A stretch of DNA of 64,000 nucleotides from an uncultured Erythrobacter sp. (GTDB lineage Bacteria; Pseudomonadota; Alphaproteobacteria; Sphingomonadales; Sphingomonadaceae), in assembly GCF_947502395.1 (NCBI RefSeq), contig NZ_CANMZM010000003.1, positions 772,709 to 836,708 on the forward strand, written 5' to 3'. Position 1 is the stretch's first letter; the number at the start of each line of letters is the position of its first letter. The notes beneath the pieces were generated by a model. That model was given only the letters and a program-made list of their open reading frames with translations, ran no database searches and was not told the DNA's origin. Shown piece by piece: positions 50,208-60,519 of the stretch. Both the position numbers and the translations under genes were made by a program.

Positions 50208-52577
50208 GTGAGCGACCAAAACACCATCACTGCACCTTCCGTCGAGGAAGAATTGCCAGTCTCAGCTGTTCTGGGTCTTTCCGACAAAGAACGGGCAGAT
50301 TGGCCGCGTTTGCGTGGACTTGAACAGCAGGATCTCAGTCGGCTCACGTTCCACCGTGCCTACGCTCATGCGTTGCTCGCACTATTTGTGGCTCAGATGT
50401 ATCTGAGTGTTGTCGAACCGATTTGGATTGGTGCTTGGTTCGCAGCGCTGATAAGCGTCCAGTTCTACGGGATGCGATCTGATCGCAGTCATCAGGGCAA
50501 TCCAGAGAAAGGTGTGAGCCATTCTCAGTATCGCACACACTCGATGATGACGATCACCTCCGCCGTGCTGTGGTTGGTGCCGCTCCTCGGATTTGCACCC
50601 TATGGGCCGCGTGAAAGCGCCATTACCATCATGATCATCATCGGTTTGCTCATGGCAGGCCGGGTCTATTTCTATACGACAACCCCGTTCAATATGGTGA
50701 TTGCAACCGCCATCAATGGACTTGGGACTTCAATTCCATTCATAGCCGCCGGGGACTGGGCAGTGGTGGGTGGCATCCTTCTGTTCACGATTTGCACGAT
50801 GCTGGGCGCAGTTGAAGTTGGCCGGGCGCATATGAACGCTCGCATCGCCGAAAGCGTCATCGCCGAAAAGGAAGAAGTTGTTTCGCTCCTCCTGCGAGAG
50901 TTTGAAGAGAATGAGGCAGACTGGCTCTGGGAGATTGATACCCGGCGGCGTTTGCAATCGGTCAGTCCACGCTTCGCTTTTGCGCTCAATGCGTCAGACG
51001 CAGAGGTGGAGGGTAAACCGCTCTTGGCGCTTATCGCAGGTTCCAAATGGGAAAGCGGCGATTTCCCGCCCAGTCTCCACGAACTGGCTGAAAAGCTTCG
51101 TAACCGGGAGAATTTCTCAAACCTGTTCGTACAGGTCTCCATCAAGGGCGTGGATCGTTGGTGGGAGCTGTCAGGCACGCCTATTCGGGATGAGCGAGGC
51201 AAATTTACGGGATTCCGCGGCGTTGGATCGGATGTTACCGAACAGCGAGAATCCTCTGAGAAGATCGAATATCTTGCTCGTTATGACACTCTGACATCGC
51301 TACCCAATAGGCTTATGCTAACGGAAGCTTTGGGTGATGCGCTTGAATATGCCCAGCATTGGCGCACCCGATGCGCGATGATGATGATCGACCTCGACCG
51401 GTTCAAGGCCGTGAACGATTCGCTTGGTCATATGACTGGCGATAAATTGCTCGCACAGGTTTCGGTGCGGCTTCAGGCTCTGATGGGCGAGAATGCGATC
51501 ATCGGGCGTCTTGGTGGCGATGAGTTTGCCGTCGTGATTCGAGATGCGAGCGATCTCAACTACCTCCAGACACTTGGACAGCGCGTCATCTCCACTCTGT
51601 CTGAACCCTATAAGGTCGATAATCATACGCTGTATGTGGGTGCGAGCGTTGGCTCAGCCATCGGCCCGCGAGATGGGAACACGGTCGAAGAGTTGATGCG
51701 CAACGCTGACCTGGCCCTTTATCGGGCCAAGGATGCAGGCGGCGGTGAGCACTGCCGCTTTGAGCCCAATCTCCATGCTTCAGCGGAAGAGCGTCGCCAG
51801 CTTGAAGTGTCTTTGCGCAACGCGCTCGGGCTCAACGAGTTTGTTTTGCACTATCAGCCGGTCGTTGATGCACGCAGTGGGAATATCGTGAGCTTTGAGG
51901 CGCTTGTGCGCTGGAACAGCTCTGAGCATGGCTTTGTCAGCCCGGGCAAGTTTATCCCGCTCGCCGAAGACACACGCCTGATTGTGCCGATCGGAAAATG
52001 GGTGCTTCGTCAGGCCTGTTTCGAGGCGCGCAATTGGCCCGACCATGTGAAGGTCAACGTCAATGTATCGCCTGAACAGCTACTTGAACCTGACTTCCAT
52101 CAAGAAGTGGTCGATGCTCTGTCCGCGACTGGTCTGAGGCCAGAGCGGCTTGAGATCGAGGTGACCGAGAGCATCTTTATGCGTGATGCAAGCATAGCGC
52201 GAAACGCCCTCGAGCAGGCGATGGCGCTGGGTTGCTCGATTGCACTTGATGATTTCGGGACGGGGTACTCCTCACTCGGATATCTGCGCAAATTGCGCTT
52301 CTCGACGATCAAGGTCGACCGGACCTTTGTTCAAGGTGCCTCACAAGGAAGCAGCGAAAGCCTTGCAATCATCAATGCCGTTGTCGCGATGGCGAAAAGC
52401 CTCGATATGAGCACAACCGCAGAAGGGGTGGAAAGCGCAGAAGAGGCCGAGCTGATCCGCAGTCTGGGTTGCGACAAGATTCAGGGCTTCTATTTCGGAC
52501 GACCCATGGCATGCGAAGAAGCACGGCGCCTGTTTAACAACAAAAACGGTACGGGGCCGAAAAGGCTGAGAGCTTAA
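50208..52577 (+). CDS. GGDEF-EAL cyclic-di-GMP signalling protein
   Basis: About 789 residues: several membrane helices (about residues 50-210), a PAS-like sensor segment (DWLWEIDTRRRLQSVSPRF to RGVGSDVTEQRES), a GGDEF domain (GRLGGDEFAVVI) and an EAL domain (FEALVRW, then DDFGTGYSSLGYL and AEGVES). Both catalytic signatures are intact, so it may make and break cyclic-di-GMP. The inhibitory RxxD site before GGDEF is absent (GENA), so product feedback may be weak. Start uncertain: GTG at 50208 preferred, TTG at 50187 possible. Confidence 0.9.
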   Translation: MSDQNTITAPSVEEELPVSAVLGLSDKERADWPRLRGLEQQDLSRLTFHRAYAHALLALFVAQMYLSVVEPIWIGAWFAALISVQFYGMRSDRSHQGNPEKGVSHSQYRTHSMMTITSAVLWLVPLLGFAPYGPRESAITIMIIIGLLMAGRVYFYTTTPFNMVIATAINGLGTSIPFIAAGDWAVVGGILLFTICTMLGAVEVGRAHMNARIAESVIAEKEEVVSLLLREFEENEADWLWEIDTRRRLQSVSPRFAFALNASDAEVEGKPLLALIAGSKWESGDFPPSLHELAEKLRNRENFSNLFVQVSIKGVDRWWELSGTPIRDERGKFTGFRGVGSDVTEQRESSEKIEYLARYDTLTSLPNRLMLTEALGDALEYAQHWRTRCAMMMIDLDRFKAVNDSLGHMTGDKLLAQVSVRLQALMGENAIIGRLGGDEFAVVIRDASDLNYLQTLGQRVISTLSEPYKVDNHTLYVGASVGSAIGPRDGNTVEELMRNADLALYRAKDAGGGEHCRFEPNLHASAEERRQLEVSLRNALGLNEFVLHYQPVVDARSGNIVSFEALVRWNSSEHGFVSPGKFIPLAEDTRLIVPIGKWVLRQACFEARNWPDHVKVNVNVSPEQLLEPDFHQEVVDALSATGLRPERLEIEVTESIFMRDASIARNALEQAMALGCSIALDDFGTGYSSLGYLRKLRFSTIKVDRTFVQGASQGSSESLAIINAVVAMAKSLDMSTTAEGVESAEEAELIRSLGCDKIQGFYFGRPMACEEARRLFNNKNGTGPKRLRA

Positions 52578-52586
52578 GGTTGGGAC

Positions 52587-53276
52587 TTAGGCAGCGACGA
52601 GGCTGCGGATCACATTCTCGAACAAGCCGCGGCCATCTTTTCCACCAAGCGACCGATGCGCAGCGGGTTCAATCGCACGTTCGGGGTGCGGCATCATACC
52701 GAGAACACGTCCATTTGCGCTAAGCACTCCGGCGATATTGCGGCGTGAACCATTCACGTCCTTAAGATAGCGAAAGGCGACACGGCCTTCAGCTTCGAGC
52801 GCATCGAGAGTGGCTTCGTCGGCAAAGTAATTTCCATCGTGGTGCGCGACAGGGATGCGCAATTGCTGCCCAGCCTCAAACCCTTGGGTGAAGACTGAAG
52901 CAGTGTTGGCAACTTCCAAATCGACAGTGCGACACACAAAAGTCTGGCCTGCATTGCGCATAAGAGCGCCAGGCAAAAGGCCGCTTTCGGTCAGCACCTG
53001 AAACCCATTGCACACGCCTAGCACCGGAACACCGCGCTCGGCTGCATTGATGACCGCGCGCAAGACCGGACTGCGGGCTGCCATTGCGCCGGAGCGCAGA
53101 TAGTCGCCGTAGGAGAATCCACCGGGCAAGGCGATGAAGTCTAAACCATCGGGAAGCTTGGCATCGCCGTGCCATATCCGGATCGCCGGCACACCCGAGA
53201 CAGCCTCAAGCGCTACCGCCATATCGCGGTCGCAATTGGAGCCGGGGAAGGTAACAACGCCTGCTCGAAAACCCAT
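52587..53276 (-). CDS. purQ: Phosphoribosylformylglycinamidine synthase, glutaminase subunit
   Basis: A 229-residue class I glutamine amidotransferase feeding ammonia to PurL in purine synthesis. Nucleophile Cys in [25 protein letters not shown], and His/Glu of the triad near [12 protein letters not shown]. The ATG overlaps the purS stop (TGATG), so the two are coupled. Convergent with the GGDEF-EAL gene, 9 bases apart. purL is not in this window downstream. Confidence 0.95.
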   Translation of the reverse strand: MGFRAGVVTFPGSNCDRDMAVALEAVSGVPAIRIWHGDAKLPDGLDFIALPGGFSYGDYLRSGAMAARSPVLRAVINAAERGVPVLGVCNGFQVLTESGLLPGALMRNAGQTFVCRTVDLEVANTASVFTQGFEAGQQLRIPVAHHDGNYFADEATLDALEAEGRVAFRYLKDVNGSRRNIAGVLSANGRVLGMMPHPERAIEPAAHRSLGGKDGRGLFENVIRSLVAA

Positions 53277-53527
53277 CAGGCGGGTTCCTTCGCATCACCG
53301 AGGCGTTCGATCGCGTAATCCTCAATCACCATATTGGCGAGCAATTGCTCGCACATCTTGGTGAGAGTTTCATCCGTCGTGCCCTCTGCCACATCCATTT
53401 CGATCATCCGGCCGATGCGCACATCTTCCACGCCTTCAAAGCCGAGACCATCAAGCGAATGATGCACCGCGCGCCCCTGCGGATCCAGCACACCGGGCTT
53501 GAGACGAACAAGGATGCGGACTTTCAT
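53276..53527 (-). CDS. purS: Phosphoribosylformylglycinamidine synthase subunit PurS
   Basis: An 83-residue small subunit that bridges PurQ and Pur[30 protein letters not shown] and [11 protein letters not shown] are diagnostic. The frame opens at 53644 but the ATG at 53527 is the normal start. Coupled with purQ by a 1-base overlap. The nearest upstream same-strand gene is the M16 protease, 227 bases away, not purC as often found. Confidence 0.95.
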   Translation of the reverse strand: MKVRILVRLKPGVLDPQGRAVHHSLDGLGFEGVEDVRIGRMIEMDVAEGTTDETLTKMCEQLLANMVIEDYAIERLGDAKEPA

Positions 53528-53754
53528 GGGACGGTTTACCTCGCGCTGAGACTGGACTCGAGCACGCGTATAGCGTTTCGCTCGTCGTGCGCAATCGTGT
53601 GGATCGGCGCAATCACCCACGGCATCGGCCGGCAGGGGGCCCAATGGTGGGCTCTTGGGGACGAGGGGCTTGGGAAATCACGTGAATCCGATTAGCTTTT
53701 CTGAGACAGGGGGGATGCAAATGACCCCTTGTAAGGCTGGCAGGAGGCGATCTG

Positions 53755-56667
53755 TCAGCCTTTATCTTGCATCTCATCTGATTGCGCGATGATGTCGTCA
53801 TCGGACGAATCCGAATCCGGCAGAACCAGAAACTCGACTGCGTTTTCAGGCTGAAGATATTGCTGAGCTACCTTGCTTAAATCCTCCGCCGTAATGGCGC
53901 GGAGCGTCTCAGGCCCTTTGAACCAGCGTTCAAGCCTGTGGTTTTCACTCTGCGCTCTGTCGGCTAGCTGCACCCATCCGCCAAGTGATTTGAGCGCATT
54001 GTCGTAGGCTTCAAGCAAGGGTTGGCGCGCCCGTTGGATCAGGTCGGGATCAATCGGCTTCTCGCGCAAGTCCGTGACCATTGCGGCGATGGCACTTCGG
54101 GCGGCATTCACTTCACTTACTTCAAGCGAAGCGGTGAGCGTGAAAGTGCCATACCCCGGATAAACATTACTCATTGAGCTTGAGGCGGTGGGTGAATAGG
54201 CTTGACCAAGCTCTTCACGAAGGCGGTCTGTGAGTTCGATTCGGACCATTCGTGCGAGCAAAGAGAGACTCATCTCTTCGACAAAGCTGCTGTCATCATT
54301 GGTCGGCCACACCATTCGCACCAATGCCTGATCAGCTTCGCCTTCGTGGGTGAGTATTTGCTGCCTACGGTTAGAGGTGAACTCGCGTGTGCGTGCCTCC
54401 TCGCGGACTCGGAATTCCGGTTCGCGCGCAGGCAATGCGCCCAGAGTCGCGGCAACAGCCGTGATGGCTACGTCTTCATCAAAATCACCTACCAGTGAAA
54501 GTTCTATCGCTCCCGCAGTGAGCCGGTCGCTGATCGCCCGATCAAGGCTATCATAGTCGAGCGCAAAGAAGGCTTCACGCGGCTGTAGGCTGAAGCGCGG
54601 ATCGCCGTCCGAAAGGATTGCGCCAGCTGCATTTCCGTAAGCGCGAAAGGGGGTGGCATTGAGAGCTTCAAAAAAGTTATCGATTCCACGCCTGAACTGC
54701 TCGATCCCCTCAACGCGATAACCCGGATCGGTAAGGGCGGCGGTGAGCAATTGCATTTGAAGGCCAAGGTCGCGCGGCGTGGTTGCCCCAGTGAAGCTAA
54801 ACGCATCCGCGGTGTTGGATGCGCTAAAGTCGACGCTCCGTCCGGCAAGGATTGTCTGCAATTCATCCCGGCTGTGCTTGCCTAACCCTCCGGCAGACAG
54901 CGAGCCGATCAAATAGGTGCGCAAGGGATCTTCGCGTGTGTTCAAAAGCGAGCCGCCATCGAGCAGCAATCGATAGGCGATACGATCTTCGCGAATATCA
55001 GTGGTCTTGAGCGTCAGCCGCACATTGTTGGCAAAGGTGATGTAGCGAAAACCCAGTCGCTCATCGCGCGCATCCAGCATGACCTGTCCCGGCGGACCAA
55101 AATCGGTGTAGGCGAAGGCTTTGTTGCCCATGTCTTGCATTGGTGCAATGGGCAGGGCCATCGCTTCTGCAAATGTCGCTCGCAAGGCGTCCACGCCGCC
55201 TTCAGGCCTGTTCCGACCCTGGAAACGGATCAGCGGGGCATCAACTGAGATCAGCCTATTGCGAAATGCACTGAGCACCATTTCGGGTGTGATCTCGCTC
55301 TCAAACTCTCTGAAAAGTGAGAGTTGGAAATCCGGAGTGGTCGGCACACTGTCGTCGGACACGAGGTTGAGCGCAGCGCTGGCAAAGAGGCTGTTCGACC
55401 GTGTTTCAGCGCCCGCTACCCGGTTGTTGAGCGCGGTGCGGATATTGGCGAGTTGTTCATCCACCTCGGATGGGGTGAAGCCATAGACTGCCGACTCATG
55501 CACGCTTTGCACCGCGGCAAGCATTGCCTCGCGCCATTTGCCGTCTTCGCTTGCCAATGAGAGTGTGTTGGTGCGCGCATCTTCGAAGATCGAGCCTTCT
55601 GAAAAGCGCGCTGCACGAAATGGCGCATCGGCGGAGCGCGCCAAGCGAGCCAAACGTCTACGAATTATCCCGAAGGCAATCCCGCGAAGGAACCCTTCCT
55701 TGCGCACCGCGATTGTATCGGGTTCATCAATATAGGGCGCGAGCATGGTTACGGTGAGGCTCTCAGATAGCGCGGGATCAAGGAAAACATCGCTTTCGCC
55801 CTCGCGGGTGATATCAACCGGACCGCTCACTGGATCAGATGGGGCAGCAGCAGGTGCCCAATCGGAAAAGTGCGATCTTATCGCCGCCTCCATTGCCGCG
55901 ACTGGGAAATCTCCGACTATGACAATGACTGTGTTGGAAGGTGTGTAGGTGCGTTCATAGAGCCCGCGAAGATCCGCTGCTGTCGCGTTCTCGATCACTT
56001 CCAGAGTACCAATTGGTAGGCGCTGTGTGTAGCGCGCGCCGGGTGAGATGAACTCAAACCCATCCTCTCTCGCGCGCTGCGAAAACCCTCGACGATCTCG
56101 CCGCTCGGCCAGTATCACGCCGCGCTCACGTTCAACCGCATCGGGCGCAATCGTAAGCTCGCTCGCCGTTTCGCGCATCAGCATCATCGCAGTGTCGAGC
56201 AGCTCGGCATCATTGCGCGGAAGATCGAGCATATAGGTGATTGCTTCGAAACCAGTCGATGCATTGGTGTCCGCGCCAAAGGCCAATCCTTCGCGTTCGA
56301 GCAGGGGGATCATCTCGCCTTCGGGAATATTGGTCGAGCCGTTGAAGGCCATATGTTCCAGAAAATGGGAGAGGCCGCGCTCACTATCGGTCTCATCCAG
56401 TGATCCAGAATCGATCCGCATTCGTACAAGTGCGGTGCCCTCGGGCGTTGCGTTTTCACGCAGGATGTAGCGCATTCCGTTTTCAAGCTTACCGAACACA
56501 AATCCCGGATCGACCGGCACGTCGCTGGTTTCAAACGGCCAATCTGGTTCTGCGGATTTGGCCTCGCTTGCATCAGATGCGGCACTTTGGGCAAGCAGCG
56601 GGGCACCGTGGGCAAGTGGCGAAAGCAGGAGTAGAGCAACGGCGACAGCGCGGTTTGCAAAATTCAT
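53755..56667 (-). CDS. Secreted M16 family zinc metalloprotease
   Basis: A 970-residue insulinase-type protease with signal peptide (MNFANRAVAVALLLLSPLAHGAP). The inverted zinc site HxxEH is at residues 101-105 (HFLEH), in the first of two M16 halves. LENGMRYILREN and the second-half segment with EEMSLSLLARMVRIELTDRLREELGQAYSPTASS match the clamshell layout of M16B proteins. Probable periplasmic peptide degradation. A short mobile-looking inverted repeat around its stop (near 53730-53757) is present but not strong. Transcribed from the direction of the caspase gene. Confidence 0.92.
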   Translation of the reverse strand: MNFANRAVAVALLLLSPLAHGAPLLAQSAASDASEAKSAEPDWPFETSDVPVDPGFVFGKLENGMRYILRENATPEGTALVRMRIDSGSLDETDSERGLSHFLEHMAFNGSTNIPEGEMIPLLEREGLAFGADTNASTGFEAITYMLDLPRNDAELLDTAMMLMRETASELTIAPDAVERERGVILAERRDRRGFSQRAREDGFEFISPGARYTQRLPIGTLEVIENATAADLRGLYERTYTPSNTVIVIVGDFPVAAMEAAIRSHFSDWAPAAAPSDPVSGPVDITREGESDVFLDPALSESLTVTMLAPYIDEPDTIAVRKEGFLRGIAFGIIRRRLARLARSADAPFRAARFSEGSIFEDARTNTLSLASEDGKWREAMLAAVQSVHESAVYGFTPSEVDEQLANIRTALNNRVAGAETRSNSLFASAALNLVSDDSVPTTPDFQLSLFREFESEITPEMVLSAFRNRLISVDAPLIRFQGRNRPEGGVDALRATFAEAMALPIAPMQDMGNKAFAYTDFGPPGQVMLDARDERLGFRYITFANNVRLTLKTTDIREDRIAYRLLLDGGSLLNTREDPLRTYLIGSLSAGGLGKHSRDELQTILAGRSVDFSASNTADAFSFTGATTPRDLGLQMQLLTAALTDPGYRVEGIEQFRRGIDNFFEALNATPFRAYGNAAGAILSDGDPRFSLQPREAFFALDYDSLDRAISDRLTAGAIELSLVGDFDEDVAITAVAATLGALPAREPEFRVREEARTREFTSNRRQQILTHEGEADQALVRMVWPTNDDSSFVEEMSLSLLARMVRIELTDRLREELGQAYSPTASSSMSNVYPGYGTFTLTASLEVSEVNAARSAIAAMVTDLREKPIDPDLIQRARQPLLEAYDNALKSLGGWVQLADRAQSENHRLERWFKGPETLRAITAEDLSKVAQQYLQPENAVEFLVLPDSDSSDDDIIAQSDEMQDKG

Positions 56668-56763
56668 TCGGTTATTGCGTCTCTCAATCTTCTTTTCCAG
56701 AAAGCCAGCTTAGAGGGTTAATCGCGTTTGTCAGGTGGAATCTTATTCCCGCGGAATGAACGC

Positions 56764-58230
56764 TCAATCGCCCGACATTGCCGGAAGCTCTTCCTCAAGA
56801 GTAGCCGGGTCATCAAGCGCTTCGCGAATGAGCACAAATTCAACCGGGAACGGAAAGGTTGAGACCTTCACGCCAAGGTTTCCATCTGCCCGCAAAGTGA
56901 GCTGTGCATCGCCATTCAATAGAATATCGCGGCCAAGATAGCTCCCTGCAGCCTCGCGCCTCATATCGGTCATGGTGACCTGCTCAGGCTCCACCCGGAA
57001 AAGCAGAGCGTGGTTCCATCCATCGACAGCGAAGGCGCGTCCGCGCTCGATCCGCAGGCGCTTGTCATTGGTGGAAATGCGCCACACGCCATCAATCGGC
57101 AAAGGCGCGCCAAGGTCGATTGCATAGCGGCCGGGAAGGGCGGCCCCTAGGGATATGATCCAGGGTTTGTCACTGTTGAGCTCTCCGCCGGTCGCCGTGG
57201 GATCGAGCAATTGCGCGATGTTGGCCTTGGCAAAGCTTGCATAAGCACCTTCAGGAAATTGCGTGAGATATGCGCGATAGGACTGCACACTGTCTTGTGC
57301 GAGGGCCTCTAGCCACACTTTCTCGTTGAGCAATGTATGCTCAGCCGCCGTAATGCCTCGGCCAGCTGCGATGGCATCGGTGGCGCTGGCGAAATTGACC
57401 AGTTCGGGCTGTCCATTGTTTGAGGGGCTGGAGGAATTGAGCGAGGCGAGCCACTGCATTTGCGTATCTGGACCGTCCACCAGAAACAGAGGCTGCCCGG
57501 TCATCGATGCTGAGATGAAAGGCCGCTGTTCGCCGTCGGTCGCCTCCAGCACATCATCGCGGACCATCCCGCCGAGCAATTGTACCGGTAGGCCCGGCTG
57601 CACAATCCGGCGTGCCAGCGCGAGAGCAAACGGTGAGTTTCCATCTGCCCCATCAAAGGCAAAGGCTCCGGGCGCTGCGGCGTAGATCACCAGCATGTCG
57701 TCTACTTCCAGTGGGGCGAGCCCGCGCGAGATGCTGCGATTGTCACCCTGCCAGCGGCTTGCGAACGGGTTGTTGCGGCAGGCATCAAGGATGGCGATAC
57801 GCAGTCTTGCACCTTCAAGCGTATCGAGCACGCGGCCAAGCTCTATCGCTTCGAAAGGCATGTCCTTCTCCGCAGCGAGAGTGGCGCTGGTCGGGAGAAG
57901 CCAGTTGCGACCTTTGCTCTCAACCCCATGCCCAGCGTAATAGACTAGCGCTGCATCCGCTCCGTCGGCAAGCTCGCGAAAATCGCGAAGCTTTGCCATG
58001 AATTCCGGCTGGTCTAGGTTGCTGGCGAGTTCGACCGTGTCGAAGCCAATCTGGCGCAGGGCTCCTGCCACCAGAACGCTATCAGCCTCAGGATTGGCGA
58101 GTTGAGAGGTGTGTTCATAGTCGGAATTGGCAATGACGAGCGCAACCTTTTGCGCCCAGGCCGTGCCTGGCATGGCGCAATACAGTGCCGCCAAAAACAC
58201 CCAAATCCTCAATAAGGCTCTCAATGCCAT
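56764..58230 (-). CDS. Secreted caspase-like (orthocaspase/C14) protein
   Basis: A 488-residue protein with a signal peptide (MALRALLRIWVFLAALYCAMPGTAWA) and a p20-type caspase-hemoglobinase fold domain. Catalytic histidine H101 in VYYAGHGVES and cysteine C151 in AILDACRNNPF are both intact. After it come a helical SLOG-like or Sel1-like stretch (LNEKVWLEALAQDSVQSYRAYLTQFPEGAYASFAKANIAQLL) and a beta-rich C-terminal domain. The catalytic pair suggests cleavage after Arg/Lys. Export makes a cytoplasmic cell-death role unlikely. 96 bases upstream of the M16 gene. Confidence 0.88.
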   Translation of the reverse strand: MALRALLRIWVFLAALYCAMPGTAWAQKVALVIANSDYEHTSQLANPEADSVLVAGALRQIGFDTVELASNLDQPEFMAKLRDFRELADGADAALVYYAGHGVESKGRNWLLPTSATLAAEKDMPFEAIELGRVLDTLEGARLRIAILDACRNNPFASRWQGDNRSISRGLAPLEVDDMLVIYAAAPGAFAFDGADGNSPFALALARRIVQPGLPVQLLGGMVRDDVLEATDGEQRPFISASMTGQPLFLVDGPDTQMQWLASLNSSSPSNNGQPELVNFASATDAIAAGRGITAAEHTLLNEKVWLEALAQDSVQSYRAYLTQFPEGAYASFAKANIAQLLDPTATGGELNSDKPWIISLGAALPGRYAIDLGAPLPIDGVWRISTNDKRLRIERGRAFAVDGWNHALLFRVEPEQVTMTDMRREAAGSYLGRDILLNGDAQLTLRADGNLGVKVSTFPFPVEFVLIREALDDPATLEEELPAMSGD

Positions 58231-58346
58231 TCCCCCCTAGTCACGCGAGGATAGGCGATGCGCAGCGCGCGTCTAGCCCTAACCCTCAGGCTCGGGATTG
58301 ACGGTACAGAGAGGCGATGAATGCGCCCTGAGTTATTGACCAGTTG

Positions 58347-59150
58347 CTATTTCTTGACTGGCGGCGTGCCGCGTAGGCGTGAGCGATGGCTGGACATATC
58401 CAACACTTCGCCCGGGCCAGTATCTTCCTGCTGTAGCAGGCCAAGGCGACGAGCAACTTCGCGGTAGGCTTCTTCCTCGCCGCCCATGTCGCGGCGGAAG
58501 CGGTCTTTATCGAGCTTTTCGCCGGACGCCATGTCCCAAAGTCGGCAGCCATCGGGGCTAATCTCGTCTGCAAGGATCACCCGGCTGAAATCACCATCGA
58601 AGAGGCGGCCAAATTCCAACTTGAAATCCACCAAGCGAATATCGATGCCAGCAAACATGCCGCAAAGGAAATCATTGATGCGGATCGCCATGGAAGAAAT
58701 GTCCTGCATCTCCTCAGGGCTCGCCCAGTTGAAGCAGGCGATGTGCTCCTCCGCAATCAGCGGGTCGCCAAGCGAATCATCTTTGTAGTAATACTCGATC
58801 AGCGTGTGGGGGAGGGGCTCACCCTCTTCGAGACCCAGGCGCTTGCAGATCGAACCCGCCGCAACATTGCGCAAGACCACTTCGATCGGAATGATCTCGA
58901 CCTGCCTTACCAATTGCTCGCGCATATTCAGGCGGCGGATGAAGTGTGTGGGGATGCCAATATGCGAAAGGCGGGTGAAGACATGCTCGCTAATGCGATT
59001 GTTGATCACGCCTTTGCCGTTGATCGTGCCCTTTTTCTCCGCGTTAAACGCGGTCGCATCGTCCTTGAAGTATTGGATGAGCGTGCCTGGCTCAGGACCC
59101 TCATAAAGGATCTTGGCCTTGCCTTCGTAGATTTTGGAGCGGCGGGACAT
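58347..59150 (-). CDS. purC: Phosphoribosylaminoimidazole-succinocarboxamide synthase
   Basis: A 267-residue SAICAR synthetase of the purine pathway. [66 protein letters not shown] and [10 protein letters not shown] match the ATP- and substrate-binding motifs. It is separated from purS/purQ by the caspase-like and M16 genes, all on the minus strand. Ends in an [10 protein letters not shown] tail. A tRNA-Phe gene lies 29 bases beyond the start on the same strand. Confidence 0.96.
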   Translation of the reverse strand: MSRRSKIYEGKAKILYEGPEPGTLIQYFKDDATAFNAEKKGTINGKGVINNRISEHVFTRLSHIGIPTHFIRRLNMREQLVRQVEIIPIEVVLRNVAAGSICKRLGLEEGEPLPHTLIEYYYKDDSLGDPLIAEEHIACFNWASPEEMQDISSMAIRINDFLCGMFAGIDIRLVDFKLEFGRLFDGDFSRVILADEISPDGCRLWDMASGEKLDKDRFRRDMGGEEEAYREVARRLGLLQQEDTGPGEVLDMSSHRSRLRGTPPVKK

Positions 59151-59178
59151 GCGTGATGAGTTCCCTTATCTTTCAGCG

Positions 59179-59253
59179 TGGTGCCCGGGGGCGGAATCGA
59201 ACCACCGACACGCGGATTTTCAATCCGCTGCTCTACCCCTGAGCTACCCGGGC
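59179..59253 (-). tRNA. tRNA-Phe (anticodon GAA)
   Basis: The minus strand reads GCCCGGG at the 5' acceptor and CCCGGGC-A-CCA at the 3' end, with the anticodon arm GCGGA-TTGAAAA-TCCGC, anticodon GAA. The D arm (GCTCAGGGGTAGAGC) and T arm (TCGGTGGTTCGATTCCGCC region, with TTCGATT) are normal. The CCA is encoded. It sits between purC and yacG, as in related genomes. 75 bases. Confidence 0.95.
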
Positions 59254-59368
59254 ATTCGCTGCAGCGACGAGGCTAAATAGGCACCCCGGCGAGCAAATGA
59301 GAGCGGCGCTATGGCGTGGCTTTGGCGACTTGGCAAGAGGGAAAAGCGGTGGATTTCCGGTTTTGCGA

Positions 59369-59554
59369 TTATTCTTGGCTCTCCCAATCGATGCGCGCGA
59401 TTTGCTCGGGGTCCACTGGCTCGCCCGGAACAGCGTATCCATCACCAAACCACTGTGCCAGATCGCGGTCCTTGCAGCGTTGCGAGCAGAAGGGTGTGAA
59501 CTCCTTCGTGCGGGCGCGTTTGCAGATAGGGCAGGGCTTTGCAGATTTGGTCAT
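59369..59554 (-). CDS. yacG: DNA gyrase inhibitor YacG
   Basis: A 61-residue zinc-finger protein that binds GyrB and inhibits gyrase in E. coli. The zinc site is CPICKRA...FCSQRCKDRDLAQW, C-x2-C...C-x3-C. The C-terminal YAVPGEP follows the family. It overlaps the RNase G-like gene by 4 bases and is the last gene of the infA-maf-RNase-yacG group. Confidence 0.92.
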   Translation of the reverse strand: MTKSAKPCPICKRARTKEFTPFCSQRCKDRDLAQWFGDGYAVPGEPVDPEQIARIDWESQE

Positions 59555-60519
59555 TGAGACAGGATTTGCGCACTCGGCGCTTCAAGCGCAAGAGCCGGAT
59601 TGGTCTCTATCCGCACTTCGCGCCCTGTTCGCCTGGCCAGTTCGTCGAGCCATTCGGGCTTGAGTTTGGCCTTAAGTGCAGGGTGAACGCTAAGGAGCAG
59701 GGTGGGGCCGATGCCTTCTGCCCTCTCAGCCACTCGTAACGCGAAACGTGCGCACATGCCGGTTCGCGAGGTTGCAAATCGGTGGAGCAGTGATGGTCTT
59801 TCCAATCGTGCGACGATTTGGACAAAGCCAAAACCGTTCATTGCCGTGCGCTCGTGGGGCCAGTCTTCGAGCGTCTCTGCCAAAGCAGCATCGACGGCGC
59901 GACGATCAACCTTTGCTTCAAGACTAGGGAAATCGATCCCGATATTGCCGCCCAAATCAAACCAATGAAGCGCCTTGGCGATGGTAGGAATAGCAGCAAG
60001 GGCGAGTTCGCGTGGGGACAAGTCACCGTCCACATCCACCACCGTCATGCCCGGCGTGACAGCGCACAGAATCTGCCCGCCGGCAAATGGGATCGCACCG
60101 GAAGATGCAGCGTGCCAGACCTCCTCCCATGCGCCTGTGTCAAAGCGATGCATTGATGAGCCATGGTCGGCAGGCTCTTCGCCCCCACCATCGCGGACCC
60201 AGCGCGTTTGTGGGAGTTTCAATCGGCCTCGCTCGGCAATGGCTGCACGGGTGATGCGAACTTGTCCGGTAAGCCCCTCGGTGGCTTCGCGCGGCAGTTG
60301 GTCCACCAATGCCTCTCGTCCGTTCTCAAGGGTCACCGTGCCGCGTTTGGCGCCGCTTGCCTTGTGGGAGAGCTGAGCCTTGTGGACCTCGCCTGCGGTG
60401 AGTTCGCCGGGCCATTGGATCTTGGCGGCGATGATTTCGCCCGCGTCGGTAAGGAGCTTACGGGTTTCACCGATACCCTCTTCGACCAGCCACTCTGAGT
60501 TTGGGCTAGGCAATGTCAA
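59551..60519 (-). CDS. Ribonuclease E/G family protein (short form)
   Basis: A 322-residue protein resembling the S1-less core of RNase G. VDVDGDLSPREL and FDLGGNIGIDFPSLE correspond to the metal-binding acidic segments of RNase E/G, and the position next to yacG and maf fits this family in sphingomonads. It is shorter than E. coli RNase G (about 490 residues) and lacks a visible S1 domain and CPxCxG zinc-link motif, so activity is less certain. It overlaps the maf stop by 14 bases. Confidence 0.75.
   Translation of the reverse strand: MTLPSPNSEWLVEEGIGETRKLLTDAGEIIAAKIQWPGELTAGEVHKAQLSHKASGAKRGTVTLENGREALVDQLPREATEGLTGQVRITRAAIAERGRLKLPQTRWVRDGGGEEPADHGSSMHRFDTGAWEEVWHAASSGAIPFAGGQILCAVTPGMTVVDVDGDLSPRELALAAIPTIAKALHWFDLGGNIGIDFPSLEAKVDRRAVDAALAETLEDWPHERTAMNGFGFVQIVARLERPSLLHRFATSRTGMCARFALRVAERAEGIGPTLLLSVHPALKAKLKPEWLDELARRTGREVRIETNPALALEAPSAQILSQ

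Noticed and set aside
53728-53760. Hairpin around the M16 stop codon as a terminator
   Set aside because: GGCTGGCAG/CTGTCAGCC pairs with a mismatch on the minus strand and spans the stop codon; no U-run follows in the gene's direction.
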